Assembly (NCBI GenBank): GCA_965202735.1
Contig: OZ241844.1
Span: 2,108,001 to 2,172,000 of the forward strand
Source: HK1 sp965202735
Lineage (GTDB): Bacteria; Pseudomonadota; Gammaproteobacteria; HK1
Length of the DNA: 64,000 nucleotides
Direction of reading: 5' to 3'
In this document: positions 1-8,900 of the stretch, piece by piece
How the letters are laid out: the number at the start of each line of letters is the position of its first letter
Position numbering within the stretch: position 1 is the stretch's first letter
Translations under genes and position numbers: made by a program
The notes under the pieces: generated by a model
What the model was told of the DNA's origin: nothing
Database searches by the model: none
What the model saw: the letters and a program-made list of their open reading frames with translations, nothing else

Positions 1-595
1 AGATCTGGTCGAAGATGCGGGTCTTCGCGGCGGCCGGGGTGACGCAGTTCACCGCGATGTTCCGGTCCGCGGTCTCCTTCGCCAGCGACTTGGTCAGTGC
101 GATGACCCCGGCCTTGGCCGCGCTGTAGGCGGCCGCGTTCGGGTTGCCCTCCTTCCCGGCGATGGACGCGACGTTCACGATGCGCCCGTAGCCGCGCTCG
201 AGCATGTGGGGCAGCGCGGCCCGGCAGCAGTAGTAGACCCCGTTCAGGTCCACGTCGACCACGGCGCGCCACTCGTCGAGCGGATACTCCCACGACGGCA
301 TCGTCGGCCCCGCGATCCCCGCGTTGTTGACCATGATGTCGACCCCGCCGTGCCGTTCGACGGTGGCGGCGAAGGCATCGGCGACGGCGACGGCGTCCGT
401 CACGTCCACCGCCGTGCCGCTCACCTCGCCCCGGTCCGCGAGCAGCCGCGCGGTCCCGGCCAGCAGCTCCCCGTCCCGGTCCCAGAGCGCGACCGCCGCC
501 CCGGACGCGAGCAGCCGCTCGGCGATGGCCCGCCCGATACCCTGGGCGCCGCCGGTCACGATGGCGCTGCGTCCCTTCAGGTCGATTGCGTTCAT
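1..595 (-). CDS. SDR-family oxidoreductase (partial, C-terminus outside window)
   Basis: This is the N-terminal part (about 198 residues) of a classical short-chain dehydrogenase/reductase, running off the left edge. Reading from the ATG at 595, the nucleotide-binding glycine motif TGGAQGIG lies near residues 15-22, the NNAG structural motif near residue 90, and the catalytic YSAAK pair near residue 150. The family reduces or oxidises carbonyl/hydroxyl groups with NAD(P)H; FabG-like and sugar or hydroxyacid dehydrogenases share these motifs, so the substrate cannot be assigned. It is transcribed away from the marR gene at 1088. The roughly 490-bp gap between them holds a 22-bp direct repeat. 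Confidence 0.9.
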   Translation of the reverse strand, partial: MNAIDLKGRSAIVTGGAQGIGRAIAERLLASGAAVALWDRDGELLAGTARLLADRGEVSGTAVDVTDAVAVADAFAATVERHGGVDIMVNNAGIAGPTMPSWEYPLDEWRAVVDVDLNGVYYCCRAALPHMLERGYGRIVNVASIAGKEGNPNAAAYSAAKAGVIALTKSLAKETADRNIAVNCVTPAAAKTRIFDQI

Positions 596-722
596 CCCTT
601 CGCTCCCGCCCGCGGCCGGAGGCGTCCGCCTCTGCCGGCGGCGCCGATCCGGATCGGAGGTCCCGCGGACACAAGGGCGCCGCTCCCGCGGGGTCGTGGT
701 TCATGTGAGGTCATCGGGAGGC

Positions 723-800
723 CCCCCGGACGCAGGGATGCCGCGAGGCGCAGGCGCTCGCGGCGCGCGGACGGAGATCCCCCGGACGCAGGGATGCCGC
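723..800. repeat. 22-bp direct repeat in the SDR-marR intergenic region
   Basis: The sequence beginning CCCCCGGACGCAGGGATG occurs at 723-744 and again, identical over 22 bp, at 779-800. The GC-rich gap from 596 to 1087 has no convincing gene on either strand; the open frames there are shadows. Confidence 0.6.
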
Positions 801-1033
801 CGTCCCGGCGGACCCCCGGCAATGGTTGCAACTCCGGATGCCGAATTCCAGAGGCCGACATGCAGGACCATCCGAAAGTTACGGTCACCGGCCATCCCTT
901 CGGACGGTCGCACGCTGGCCGGTGGTCGTTCGGCATCGAGGGTCCTGATCGGGCGGGTGACGAGCCGCTCGTCGCGACTTCCGGGTAGTCGCGGACCGTA
1001 GCCCCGGGCCGATATGCAGGACAGCTTATTGTC

Positions 1034-1063
1034 GTATGGCATATCTTGATCTTGCATATTGTC
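1034..1063. promoter_or_regulatory. Candidate promoter/operator of the marR-hlyD operon
   Basis: This is a sharply AT-rich patch in a GC-rich background, 25-54 bp upstream of the marR start. It contains two GCATAT hexamers in direct orientation at 1039-1044 and 1054-1059, and a short near-palindrome TATGGCATA at 1035-1043. MarR proteins usually bind near-palindromic sites overlapping their own promoters, so autoregulation is the natural inference. No consensus for this regulator is known to me. Confidence 0.45.
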
Positions 1064-1087
1064 ATCCAGCCTACTAAATTGGCCGCC

Positions 1088-1618
1088 ATGAAACGGGAAG
1101 ACATGCAGCGGGAAAACGTCGAGCGCAACTTCGGCTTCCTCGTGCACGACATCGCGCGGCTGATGCGCACGAGCTACGACCGCCGGGTCAGGCGGCTCGG
1201 ACTCACCCGATCCCAGTGGTGGGTGATCACCAACCTCTACCGCAACGACGGCCCGACGCAGAGCGAGCTGGCGGAGACGCTCGACATCGAGCGGGCGTCC
1301 CTCGGGCGGCTCCTCGACCGGCTGGAGGCGAACGGCTGGGTGCGCCGCGAGCCCTGCCGCCGGGACCGGCGCGCGAAAAGGGTCCACCTGACCAGCGAGG
1401 TCGGCCCGGTGATGCGCGAGATGCGCGCGATCGCCGCGGGCCTGCGGCGCGACGCGATGTCCGGCTTCACGGCGGACCAGCAGGAAGCGTTCGTCGACGT
1501 GCTGCTCGCCATCAAGTCGAACCTGGTGGCCCTGAACGGTCAGGGGCAGGGGCCGGCCGAGGCGCCGGCTCCGCCGCACTCGGCGGGCGCGCCGGCGAAG
1601 GGCGCGCCGGACGCATGA
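1088..1618 (+). CDS. MarR-family transcriptional regulator
   Basis: A 176-residue winged-helix regulator. The family core is plain: a GLTRSQWWVI helix, then SELAETLDIERASLGRLLDRLE as the recognition region, then the basic wing with the DRRAKRVHLT motif typical of MarR proteins. The ATG at 1088 is preferred over a TTG 42 bp upstream because the family normally begins just before the first dimerisation helix. The Ala/Pro/Gly-rich tail is not conserved family sequence. Its TGA overlaps the ATG of the HlyD-like gene by four bases (ATGA), so the two are co-translated. It probably represses this pair in response to a small toxic compound; the ligand is unknown. Confidence 0.9.
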   Translation: MKREDMQRENVERNFGFLVHDIARLMRTSYDRRVRRLGLTRSQWWVITNLYRNDGPTQSELAETLDIERASLGRLLDRLEANGWVRREPCRRDRRAKRVHLTSEVGPVMREMRAIAAGLRRDAMSGFTADQQEAFVDVLLAIKSNLVALNGQGQGPAEAPAPPHSAGAPAKGAPDA

Positions 1619-2775
1619 GCACGGCCTCGCGAATCGCCGGCCGGATCGGCCGCCTCGTGCTGCGCACGGTGCTGCTCGTGTTGGTGCCGCTGGCCGCGGT
1701 CGCCGTCGGCGTCTACCTCTACGCCGAGAGCGGCCGGTACGTCACCACCGAGAACGCCTACATCAAGTCGAACATCGTCGCGGTCAGCGCCGGCGTGTCC
1801 GGGCGGGTCGAGTGGGTGGGAGTCGACGACCACGCTCTCGTTCGCAAGGGGCAGGTCCTGTTCCGGCTCGACCAGCAGCCGTTCAGGCTCGCGCTCGACC
1901 GCGCCGAGGCGGAGCTGGAGCTGGTGCGCACGCAGGTCGAGGAGCTTCGCGCCGAGTACCACGAAGCGGTGGCGGCGGTGGCGGCGGAGGAGGAGAGGGT
2001 CGAGTTCCTCACCCGGCAGCTCGCGCGGCAGAAGACGCTGAAGGAGCGCAGGCTCGCGAGCGAGCAGGCCTACGACGTGGCCGCGCACGACCTCTCGTTC
2101 TCCAGGCGGCAGGTGCGGGTGCTGCGCCAGCGTGTCCGGGGCGTGCGGCAGGGCCTCGGGGGCGATCCCGGCATCGAGGCCGAGGCGCATCCGAGCTTCC
2201 TGCGTGTCCGCACCGAGCGTGATCGGGCTGCGATGGCGCTGGCCGACACGTGGGTCGAGGCGCCGGTCGACGGGGTCGTCAGCAACATGAAGCTGCAGGC
2301 GGGCGAGTACGTGGAGGAGGGTCGTGCGGTCTTCACCATCATCGAGAGCGGAAAGGTCTGGGTCGAGGCGAACCTCAAGGAGACGCAGCTCACCCACGTG
2401 CTGGAGGGGCAGTCGGCCTCGATCACCGCGGACGCCTACCCCGGCGTCGAGTGGCCGGCGACGGTCGGGGCCATCGCGCCCGCGACCGGGGCGGAGTTCT
2501 CGGTGCTTCCGCCGCAGAACGCGACGGGCAACTGGGTGAAGGTCGTGCAGCGCATTCCGGTGCTGCTCGACGTCGAGCGGACGCCGGAGGGAGCTCCGCT
2601 GCGAGCCGGCATGACGGTGACCGTCGCCATCGACACCGAGCGCGAACGCGCGATGCCTCCGGCGCTGCGGGCCTGGTTCGACGACGACGTCCTCAACCGG
2701 GTGCGCTCGGTCGGACGGGACCTGCGCGCGTCCGCCGGCTTCGTCTCCAGCGCGCAGGCGGCCGGAGGCGGATAG
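1615..2775 (+). CDS. HlyD/EmrA-type membrane fusion (periplasmic adaptor) protein
   Basis: A 386-residue adaptor protein. There is one N-terminal membrane helix (about residues 15-37), then a split biotinyl-lipoyl domain (the first half contains AGVSGRVEWVGVDD, the second VEAPVDGVVSNMKLQAGEYV), joined by a long alpha-helical hairpin rich in Glu/Arg heptads (about residues 90-195) and followed by a beta-barrel domain. The YVTTENAYIKSNIV segment is typical of EmrA. Such proteins link an inner-membrane exporter to an outer-membrane channel. The start overlaps the marR stop. No EmrB-type transporter follows; the next gene is on the opposite strand, so the exporter must be encoded elsewhere. Confidence 0.9.
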   Translation: MSTASRIAGRIGRLVLRTVLLVLVPLAAVAVGVYLYAESGRYVTTENAYIKSNIVAVSAGVSGRVEWVGVDDHALVRKGQVLFRLDQQPFRLALDRAEAELELVRTQVEELRAEYHEAVAAVAAEEERVEFLTRQLARQKTLKERRLASEQAYDVAAHDLSFSRRQVRVLRQRVRGVRQGLGGDPGIEAEAHPSFLRVRTERDRAAMALADTWVEAPVDGVVSNMKLQAGEYVEEGRAVFTIIESGKVWVEANLKETQLTHVLEGQSASITADAYPGVEWPATVGAIAPATGAEFSVLPPQNATGNWVKVVQRIPVLLDVERTPEGAPLRAGMTVTVAIDTERERAMPPALRAWFDDDVLNRVRSVGRDLRASAGFVSSAQAAGGG

Positions 2776-2824
2776 CCCGCGGGCCTTCGTCCGCCCACGG
2801 CCGGCGGCCGCCTCGCGTCCCGGA

Positions 2825-3763
2825 TCAGAACCCGACCGCGTCGCCTCCCTTGAGCGCGAGCATCTCGCGCGCCTCGTCCGGGGTCGCGACCTCCAGGGAC
2901 AGGTTCTCGACGATCGAGCGCACGATCCGGACCTGCTCCGCGTTCGACTTCGCGAGCCGCCCCCGGCCCGCGTACAGGCTGTCCTCGAGGCCGACCCGGA
3001 TGTTGCCGCCCATGATCGCGCTCATGGTCACGAACCCGAGCTGGTGGCGTCCGGCCGCGAGCACGCTCCAGTAGTAGTCCTCGCCGAACAGCTTGTCCGC
3101 GATCCGCTTCATGTGCACGAGGTTCTCCTGGTCGGCGCCGATGCCGCCGAGGATCCCGAAGATGGTCTGCACGAACAGCGGCGGCCTGACCAGGCCGCGG
3201 TCGAGGAAGTGGGCGAGGTTGTAGAGGTGTCCGACGTCGTAGCACTCGAACTCGAAGCGGGTGCCGTGCGCCTCGCCGAGATCGCGCAGGATGTACTCGA
3301 TGTCCTTGAAGGTGTTGCGGAAGATGAAGTCGCGGCTGTTCTCCAGATGCCTGCGCTCCCACTCGTACCTGAACTCGGGGTAGCGGTCGAGCATCGGATA
3401 GAGCCCGAAGTTCATCGAGCCCATGTTGAGCGAGCTCATCTCCGGCTTCGTGCGCATCGCGCCCGCGAGCCGCTCCTCCAGCGTCATCCCGTGCCCGCCG
3501 CCGGTGGTGATGTTGATCACCGACCGGCAGCTCTGCTTGATGCGGGGCAGGAACTCCATGAACACGTCGGGGCTCGGCGTGGGGCTGCCGTCCTCGGGGT
3601 TGCGGGCGTGGAGATGGATGATGGCGGCGCCCGCCTCCGCCGCCTCGATCGACTGCTCCGCGATCTCCGACGGCGTCAACGGCAGGTGCGGAGACATCGT
3701 GGGGGTGTGGATCGACCCGGTGGCCGCGCACGTGATGATCACCTTCTTCTGCTTCGCTGCCAT
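2825..3763 (-). CDS. BKACE-family beta-keto acid cleavage enzyme (DUF849)
   Basis: A 312-residue TIM-barrel enzyme of the family founded by 3-keto-5-aminohexanoate cleavage enzyme (Kce). These zinc enzymes condense a beta-keto acid with acetyl-CoA to release acetoacetate and a new acyl-CoA. The family signature IIHLHARNPEDG is present, with the His-x-His pair that binds zinc, along with the N-terminal ITCAATGSIHTPTMSPHLP and the INITTGGG loop. Known members cleave dehydrocarnitine, beta-ketoadipate-like and amino keto acids. The adjacent co-oriented Rieske oxygenase suggests a quaternary-amine or carnitine-like substrate, but this is inference from context. Confidence 0.9.
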   Translation of the reverse strand: MAAKQKKVIITCAATGSIHTPTMSPHLPLTPSEIAEQSIEAAEAGAAIIHLHARNPEDGSPTPSPDVFMEFLPRIKQSCRSVINITTGGGHGMTLEERLAGAMRTKPEMSSLNMGSMNFGLYPMLDRYPEFRYEWERRHLENSRDFIFRNTFKDIEYILRDLGEAHGTRFEFECYDVGHLYNLAHFLDRGLVRPPLFVQTIFGILGGIGADQENLVHMKRIADKLFGEDYYWSVLAAGRHQLGFVTMSAIMGGNIRVGLEDSLYAGRGRLAKSNAEQVRIVRSIVENLSLEVATPDEAREMLALKGGDAVGF

Positions 3764-3848
3764 GCCTGCTTCTCCTCGCGAGGTTCGACCCGGGCGGCGC
3801 GATGATGTTCGCGTTCGGCAGCCGTCCGGTGGAGGCGGCCCCCGAGCG

Positions 3849-5012
3849 TCAGCCGCGGCCGTTCAGCGCTTCGCGGACGAGCTTGTGGAAGTGGTGGATC
3901 GCGTACTCGTTCTCGCCGGTCGGGGCATCGCCGGCCATGATCGGGCCCTGGTCGTAGCCCTTCGACTTCAGGCCCCGCTGCACGCTCTCGCACAGCGCGA
4001 TGTCCTCCGGCGCGAGCACGTTGGCGGTGTATGCGGTGCGGGCGTCGCTGGTGCTGCCGTCGGCGGTGAGGACATCGCCTTCGAAGCTCGTCCACTCGTG
4101 GTCGATCGGGCGGATCCGGTACACGGCCAGCTCGTTCGAGCCCGGCAGGATGTTGAACGTGGTATTCGGCCACAGGTACCAGAACATCGCCCCCGGGTAG
4201 CCCTTGTCGGGGTCGAACTCGTAGGCCGAGTTGACCGGCCGGGTTTTCGGCCCCAACTGGCGCGACCAGACCGGGCCGACGTCGACCCGGTAGTCGTCCA
4301 TCGAGATGAGCGACGCGAAGTCGGGGTGCGCGTGGCGGCAGTGGTAGCACTCGACGTAGTTGTCGACCACGACCTTCCATCCCGCGTGCTGGCGGGCGTC
4401 GCCCAGGATGTCGACGGGGTGGACGTGCATCTTCAGGTCGCCGAGCCAGGGCACGCGCCGGCGAAGGTCGGCCTCCATGTCGCCGGCGAGGCTCGCGAGG
4501 CTCTCCGCGCCGTCGTCGAGATTGACGAAGACGCAGTCGCAGAAGAGCTCGAGCCGGATCGGGCGGAGCCCGAAGTCGGCCCGGTCGAAGCCCGGCCGCT
4601 GCGAGGAGAAGCGGGCGGCGCGCAGCCCCCCTTCGCGCTCGAAGGTCCAGGCGTGGTAGGGGCAGACGATCGCCGAGCCCACGTTGCCGCGGGGCTCGCC
4701 GAGCAGCTCGTGCCCGCGGTGGCGGCACACGTTGTGGAAGGCCCGCAGGACTCCGTCGCCGCCCTTCATCACGAAGATGTTCTGGTCGCAGATACGCAGC
4801 GTCGCGTAGTCGCCCGGCTCGACGAACGCGGACCGGTGCGCGACGTACTGCCAGGTGCGGTAGAAGATCGCCTCCTTCTCCCGCTCGTACACCGCCGGGC
4901 TCGTGTAGTACTCCGACGGCAGGGTGAAGGAGGTCCGCGGCTCGTCGGTGACGGGCCGCTCCATCGCGGGCAGATCGGGGGTTGCGGTGACTTCGGTGGC
5001 TTCGTCGAGCAT
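3849..5012 (-). CDS. Rieske non-heme iron oxygenase alpha subunit (CntA/GbcA-like)
   Basis: A 387-residue ring-hydroxylating-type oxygenase. The Rieske 2Fe-2S ligands are C96, H98, C117 and H120 (CRHRGH and CPYHAW). The mononuclear iron site is in VECYHCRHAHPDF, with H224 and H229. The residue that bridges the two metal centres is Glu221 rather than the Asp of aromatic dioxygenases. To my knowledge this Glu is the mark of the CntA/YeaW/GbcA group, which demethylates or cleaves quaternary amines such as carnitine and glycine betaine. The C-terminal EYAIHHFHKLV segment also fits that group. A reductase partner is not encoded nearby. It lies upstream of and is co-oriented with the BKACE gene, 85 bp apart. 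Confidence 0.88.
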   Translation of the reverse strand: MLDEATEVTATPDLPAMERPVTDEPRTSFTLPSEYYTSPAVYEREKEAIFYRTWQYVAHRSAFVEPGDYATLRICDQNIFVMKGGDGVLRAFHNVCRHRGHELLGEPRGNVGSAIVCPYHAWTFEREGGLRAARFSSQRPGFDRADFGLRPIRLELFCDCVFVNLDDGAESLASLAGDMEADLRRRVPWLGDLKMHVHPVDILGDARQHAGWKVVVDNYVECYHCRHAHPDFASLISMDDYRVDVGPVWSRQLGPKTRPVNSAYEFDPDKGYPGAMFWYLWPNTTFNILPGSNELAVYRIRPIDHEWTSFEGDVLTADGSTSDARTAYTANVLAPEDIALCESVQRGLKSKGYDQGPIMAGDAPTGENEYAIHHFHKLVREALNGRG

Positions 5013-5348
5013 CGTTTCGCTCCTCTCTTCAGCGAATTTGCGGACTTGTCCGCCGCGGACCGGGCCCTGGTCCGGCCGCGTCGACGGCCCGCTCGACCAG
5101 CAGGCATCCGTTCGCGAAGAAGAATCCGCGCTGCGCCCGGCCCGGGAGCCGGGGCGGATGGCCGAGGATCTCTTCGGGTGTCACGGCTGCGTGCCGCGCG
5201 TCGGGGATGGCGGGCCGGCCGGACATCCTACGCCCGGACCGGGCCCGGCGGAATGCGGAAGCCCGGCACCCGGGGACACGGTCACTGACGGATATCCTGT
5301 GTCCGGGCCGGACCCGGCGAAGCGGTGGTCCGGGCTCGGCGACACCGG
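5013..5348. other. Intergenic GC-rich stretch with an imperfect repeat
   Basis: I see no convincing gene here. Two imperfectly matching segments around 5222-5260 and 5291-5330 share the pattern GGACATCCT...CGG(G)CCGG(A/G)CC(C)GGCG. This may be decayed repeat sequence. An open frame on the minus strand has no recognisable family. Confidence 0.4.
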
Positions 5349-5828
5349 TCAGCCGCCGATGCCGACGCAGGTGCTCGGCGCGCCCTTCGCCGCGGTTGCC
5401 TCCCACTCGTCGCCCAGCACCGCGCGAGCGGACACCGCCGCCGCGCTGTCGCCCTCTCCGGCGCGGAACATTCGGATCGTCAGCATCCGATGGTGCGCGA
5501 GAAGAGGAGCGTCTTCCGAAAAGAGCGTTCTGCCGCTGCTTCCGTACAGCGTCGTGCGGGCCGTCGCGGGCGCGTCGCCGGCCACATGGTCCCCCCCGAC
5601 CGATCCGACCACCAGGTAGTCGTCGAAGCCGCGCCTGACGGTCTCCACCGCGGCGTGACGCTGCGCGAGGCGCTCGGCGTCCCTTTCAGAGCAGACCGTG
5701 GCGACGTGCACGGTGATCTCGATCGTGTTCTCGTCCACGGACGTCGTGCTGATCCTGGCGCACCCGCCCAAGAGGGCCGGAAGCAGGAGGAGCAGGACGC
5801 GACGGCGGATGGGGATGGGGGTGCGCAT
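5349..5828 (-). CDS. Small lipoprotein (CC0125/CC1285-like?)
   Basis: A 159-residue predicted lipoprotein. It has a basic N-terminus (MRTPIPIRRR), a hydrophobic stretch and a lipobox LLGGC with the lipid-bearing Cys at residue 23. The middle, with SERDAERLAQRHAAVETVRRGFDDYLVV, resembles the 'residues line up as AAxxTLxxGFDYFxV' pattern of small CC0125/CC1285-type lipoproteins, but this is a recollection of a pattern rather than a proven match. It lies 82 bp downstream of the autotransporter-like gene on the same strand and could be cotranscribed. The function is unknown. Confidence 0.7.
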   Translation of the reverse strand: MRTPIPIRRRVLLLLLPALLGGCARISTTSVDENTIEITVHVATVCSERDAERLAQRHAAVETVRRGFDDYLVVGSVGGDHVAGDAPATARTTLYGSSGRTLFSEDAPLLAHHRMLTIRMFRAGEGDSAAAVSARAVLGDEWEATAAKGAPSTCVGIGG

Positions 5829-5910
5829 TCGGGCAGCCCTGGCCGGCCGGGTGCAGGTCCGATTCGTGGCGCGCCTGGGAGCTAGGGCGGCCCGCCGCGG
5901 GCCGCGGGGC

Positions 5911-8900
5911 TCACCAGCGCAGCTCGCCCCGCACCATCAGGCTCGCCTCGGCGGCGCGGGCCTCCTCCTCCCGGCGCTCACCCTCCATCGACAGCCTCAG
6001 CGTCGGACCCACCGTGTAGCGCGCTCCCACCCGCAGGGTCCGTCCGCCCCCCTCCGTCAGGGCGAGCCCCCCATACGGACTCAGCACCGCCATCCTCCCC
6101 GGTCCCCTCACCCCGAACCCGTACCCGACCTCCGCCTCCACATGTCCCTCCGCCTCCAGACCGCTCCCCCACCCCGGCCCGGACCCCGCCCTGCGCTCGA
6201 ACAGCCCCTCCAGGTCCGTCGCCGTGCGCCCCCACGAGGGCGCCACCGTCAGCCAAAGCCCGTGTCCGTCCACGCCCGGGGCCATCTGCACCCGAGCGCT
6301 CACGCCCCACTCCTCGTGACCGCTCTCCTCGTGCGCCAGCAGCGTCCGCGCCCGCACCTCCATCGTCACACCCGCCGCCGGGTCGCGCCACGTCAGGCTC
6401 GCCCCCGCCTCCACCCCCGCTCCGTCCAGCGCGTCCCCTCCGTCATGGCGCAGCCCCACCTCCAGCGCCGGCGTCAGCGTCGCCTCGCCCCCGAGCCCGC
6501 GCTCGTGCGACCCCTCCAGCCCCACACGCACCCGGCGCGTGTCCGACGACAGGGCGCTGAGGCCGTCCCCCCCTTCCGCCTTCACCCTCGACACCGCCCC
6601 CTCGCCCCGCACCGACACCCGCGTCACGCCCCCCGCTATCCACCGCGTATCCTCGCTCACCACCCCACGACCCCCCAGCGCCGCGCTCGCATACGTCATG
6701 TCCACCCCACGCGTCGGACCGCTCTCCTCCTCGACCCGTACCTCGCCCTTGCCGTAGCCTGCGCTCGCCCACACGTGCGCGCCCCCCGAGTACAGCCACG
6801 CCAGGTACGGATGCACCGCCATCAGCTCGGTCTCGTAGACGCTCTTCACCCGGTCACCGCCCGCATCGTCCGCCTCGGTGTCGAATGTCCCCTCCGACCA
6901 CGACACCGCCGCTCCGGCCAGCAGCCCCGGGCGCACCCGCATGTCCGCCCCCACATGCGCCGACCACACCCCGCCGTCCCACGACACGTCGTCCTCCGAC
7001 CCCGACAGCGACACCCGGCCACCCCGGCCCCACACCGCCGCCGACGCACCCCCGCCGCCAGTCTCCGACGCCCCGAGCGGCAGGGCGAACCGCGCCCCGT
7101 CCAGCAGCTCGCGCAGGCGCGTGCCGGTCGGCTCCGCGTCTCGACGCTCGTCCCGCCAGCCCCCGGCGGACCCCGCACCGTCCCCCCACGCCTCGGCGCG
7201 GGCCGCCCCCGGCCAGGCCCCGAGCGCCAGCGACCGGCCCCCCTCACCCGAGGTCACCGCCTCGATGCGCCCCGCCACCGCATCGAGCGACTGCGACGCC
7301 ATCGCCGCCGCCACCTGCGGCAGCACCGCCCGGTGCACCGCGTTGGCGTGCACGGCGCCCGTCGTGTCCTTCACCGTCACCGCCACCGTCTCGCCGCTCG
7401 TCACCGTCAGGACCGTATCGCCCATCCGGGCACTGTGGGTCACGGTCGCCGTGTCGTCGTCCGTGTCGTCGTCCGGCACACCCCTCACCGTCACGGTCTG
7501 GGTGGTGTTGTAGTTCTCGGGGGTGAAGGTCAGCGACTCCGGCGAGACCGTCGCGACCGTCTTGTCGCGGCTCTCCGGCGTCACCGTGGGCGTCACCGTG
7601 ACCGTGGCCGCGCCCGCCGGCCACTCATCCAGCTTCACCGTGTAGGCGCCGGTACCTCCCTCTGCCACCTCCAGCGTCTCCGGGCTCACCGTCAGGCCGA
7701 CCGTCATGTCGGTGGCGCCGGAGAAGCCGTGGTAGCCCGTGCCCGCAGGGCCGTCCTTCACCTCGCCCCGGACCGTCACGTCCTCGCCGATGGCGTAGCC
7801 GGCCGCATCGTTCAGCGTGATGGTGTACTTCTCGGTCCCTTCCGACGCATCGGCGTCGACAACGGTGGGAATCTCGACGGTTCCGGTCCAGACGCCGTCC
7901 AAAGTCTCGACGAACTCCACGCCGAAGGTCTGCGTCAATGCCCCTTCGATGTCCGCCGCCGAGAAGCCGCTCGAAGCCCGCTCGGACAGCGTCAGGCTCA
8001 CCGGAAGAACGCCCGATATATGCTTGTCCGAATGGACGGTCAGAGTGATCGGCGTTCCCTCGCTCACCGCAGCCGGGGTAGTCTTGAGCGTCAGGGTCGG
8101 CGTCGTGTCGCGAACCAGGAAAAAATACCTCAAAACGCCATACTTCGCGGCGCAGGCACCGATGCCCTCCCCCTCCACTCGATACGCAATGCCTATCCAG
8201 TCGTCCCGGGTGTCCTCATCCGCTTCCAGCTTCACAACATAGTGCTGCAAATCCCAGTTCGGTACTCCTGAACCAGGCGCACCCCAAGGCGATTTCGTGA
8301 ACTCAAGATAATTTCGATCATGTGAACCCAGGATGATTGGATCCCCAGAGGTAATCCGCCCCACCGGATAAATGGTCACCTTGTCGGTAGCAGGGCCTTC
8401 AAAAACATCTGTTCCGTATGAGGATGCCTGTGGCCCCTCCGGCATCCCTTCGAAGGCTACGGGAACCACCCTGACCGGACCCGACATCCGATCGGCCACT
8501 CTTCGCCTGATGGTAATGCTGGCCCAGAGCTCGTTTCCCTCGAACTTCGCTCCGGAGATGCCACCTCGAGGAAGTACAAGCCAGTCCTTTCCCACCGGTG
8601 ACAGCCGGGCGCTCGCCACCGTCCCGGGGCCGGCATCCGTCGTCGCGCGGAGCTCGAACTCCTGACCTTCGTGACACTGGTCCGACGACAGGATGTAGCT
8701 CGTGGCCGACGGGTCCGCGATGGCCACCCAGTCGTGCCAGACCCTGAAGTAATCCTGCCTGACGCCGCCGTTGAACGACCGGTACCGGAGCTGCCAGCCG
8801 GTACGCTCCGGATTCTCCGGCGCGGTCCAGCTCAGGTGCAGCCGGTCGTCGCGCCGCTCCACCGTCAGGCCGAGCGGGACGCCCGGGTCGGCGGGCGCCG

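Noticed and set aside
5029..5406. Possible 125-residue gene between the Rieske gene and the small lipoprotein
   Set aside because: It overlaps repeat-like DNA, has a low-complexity Arg/Pro-rich product and no recognisable motif.
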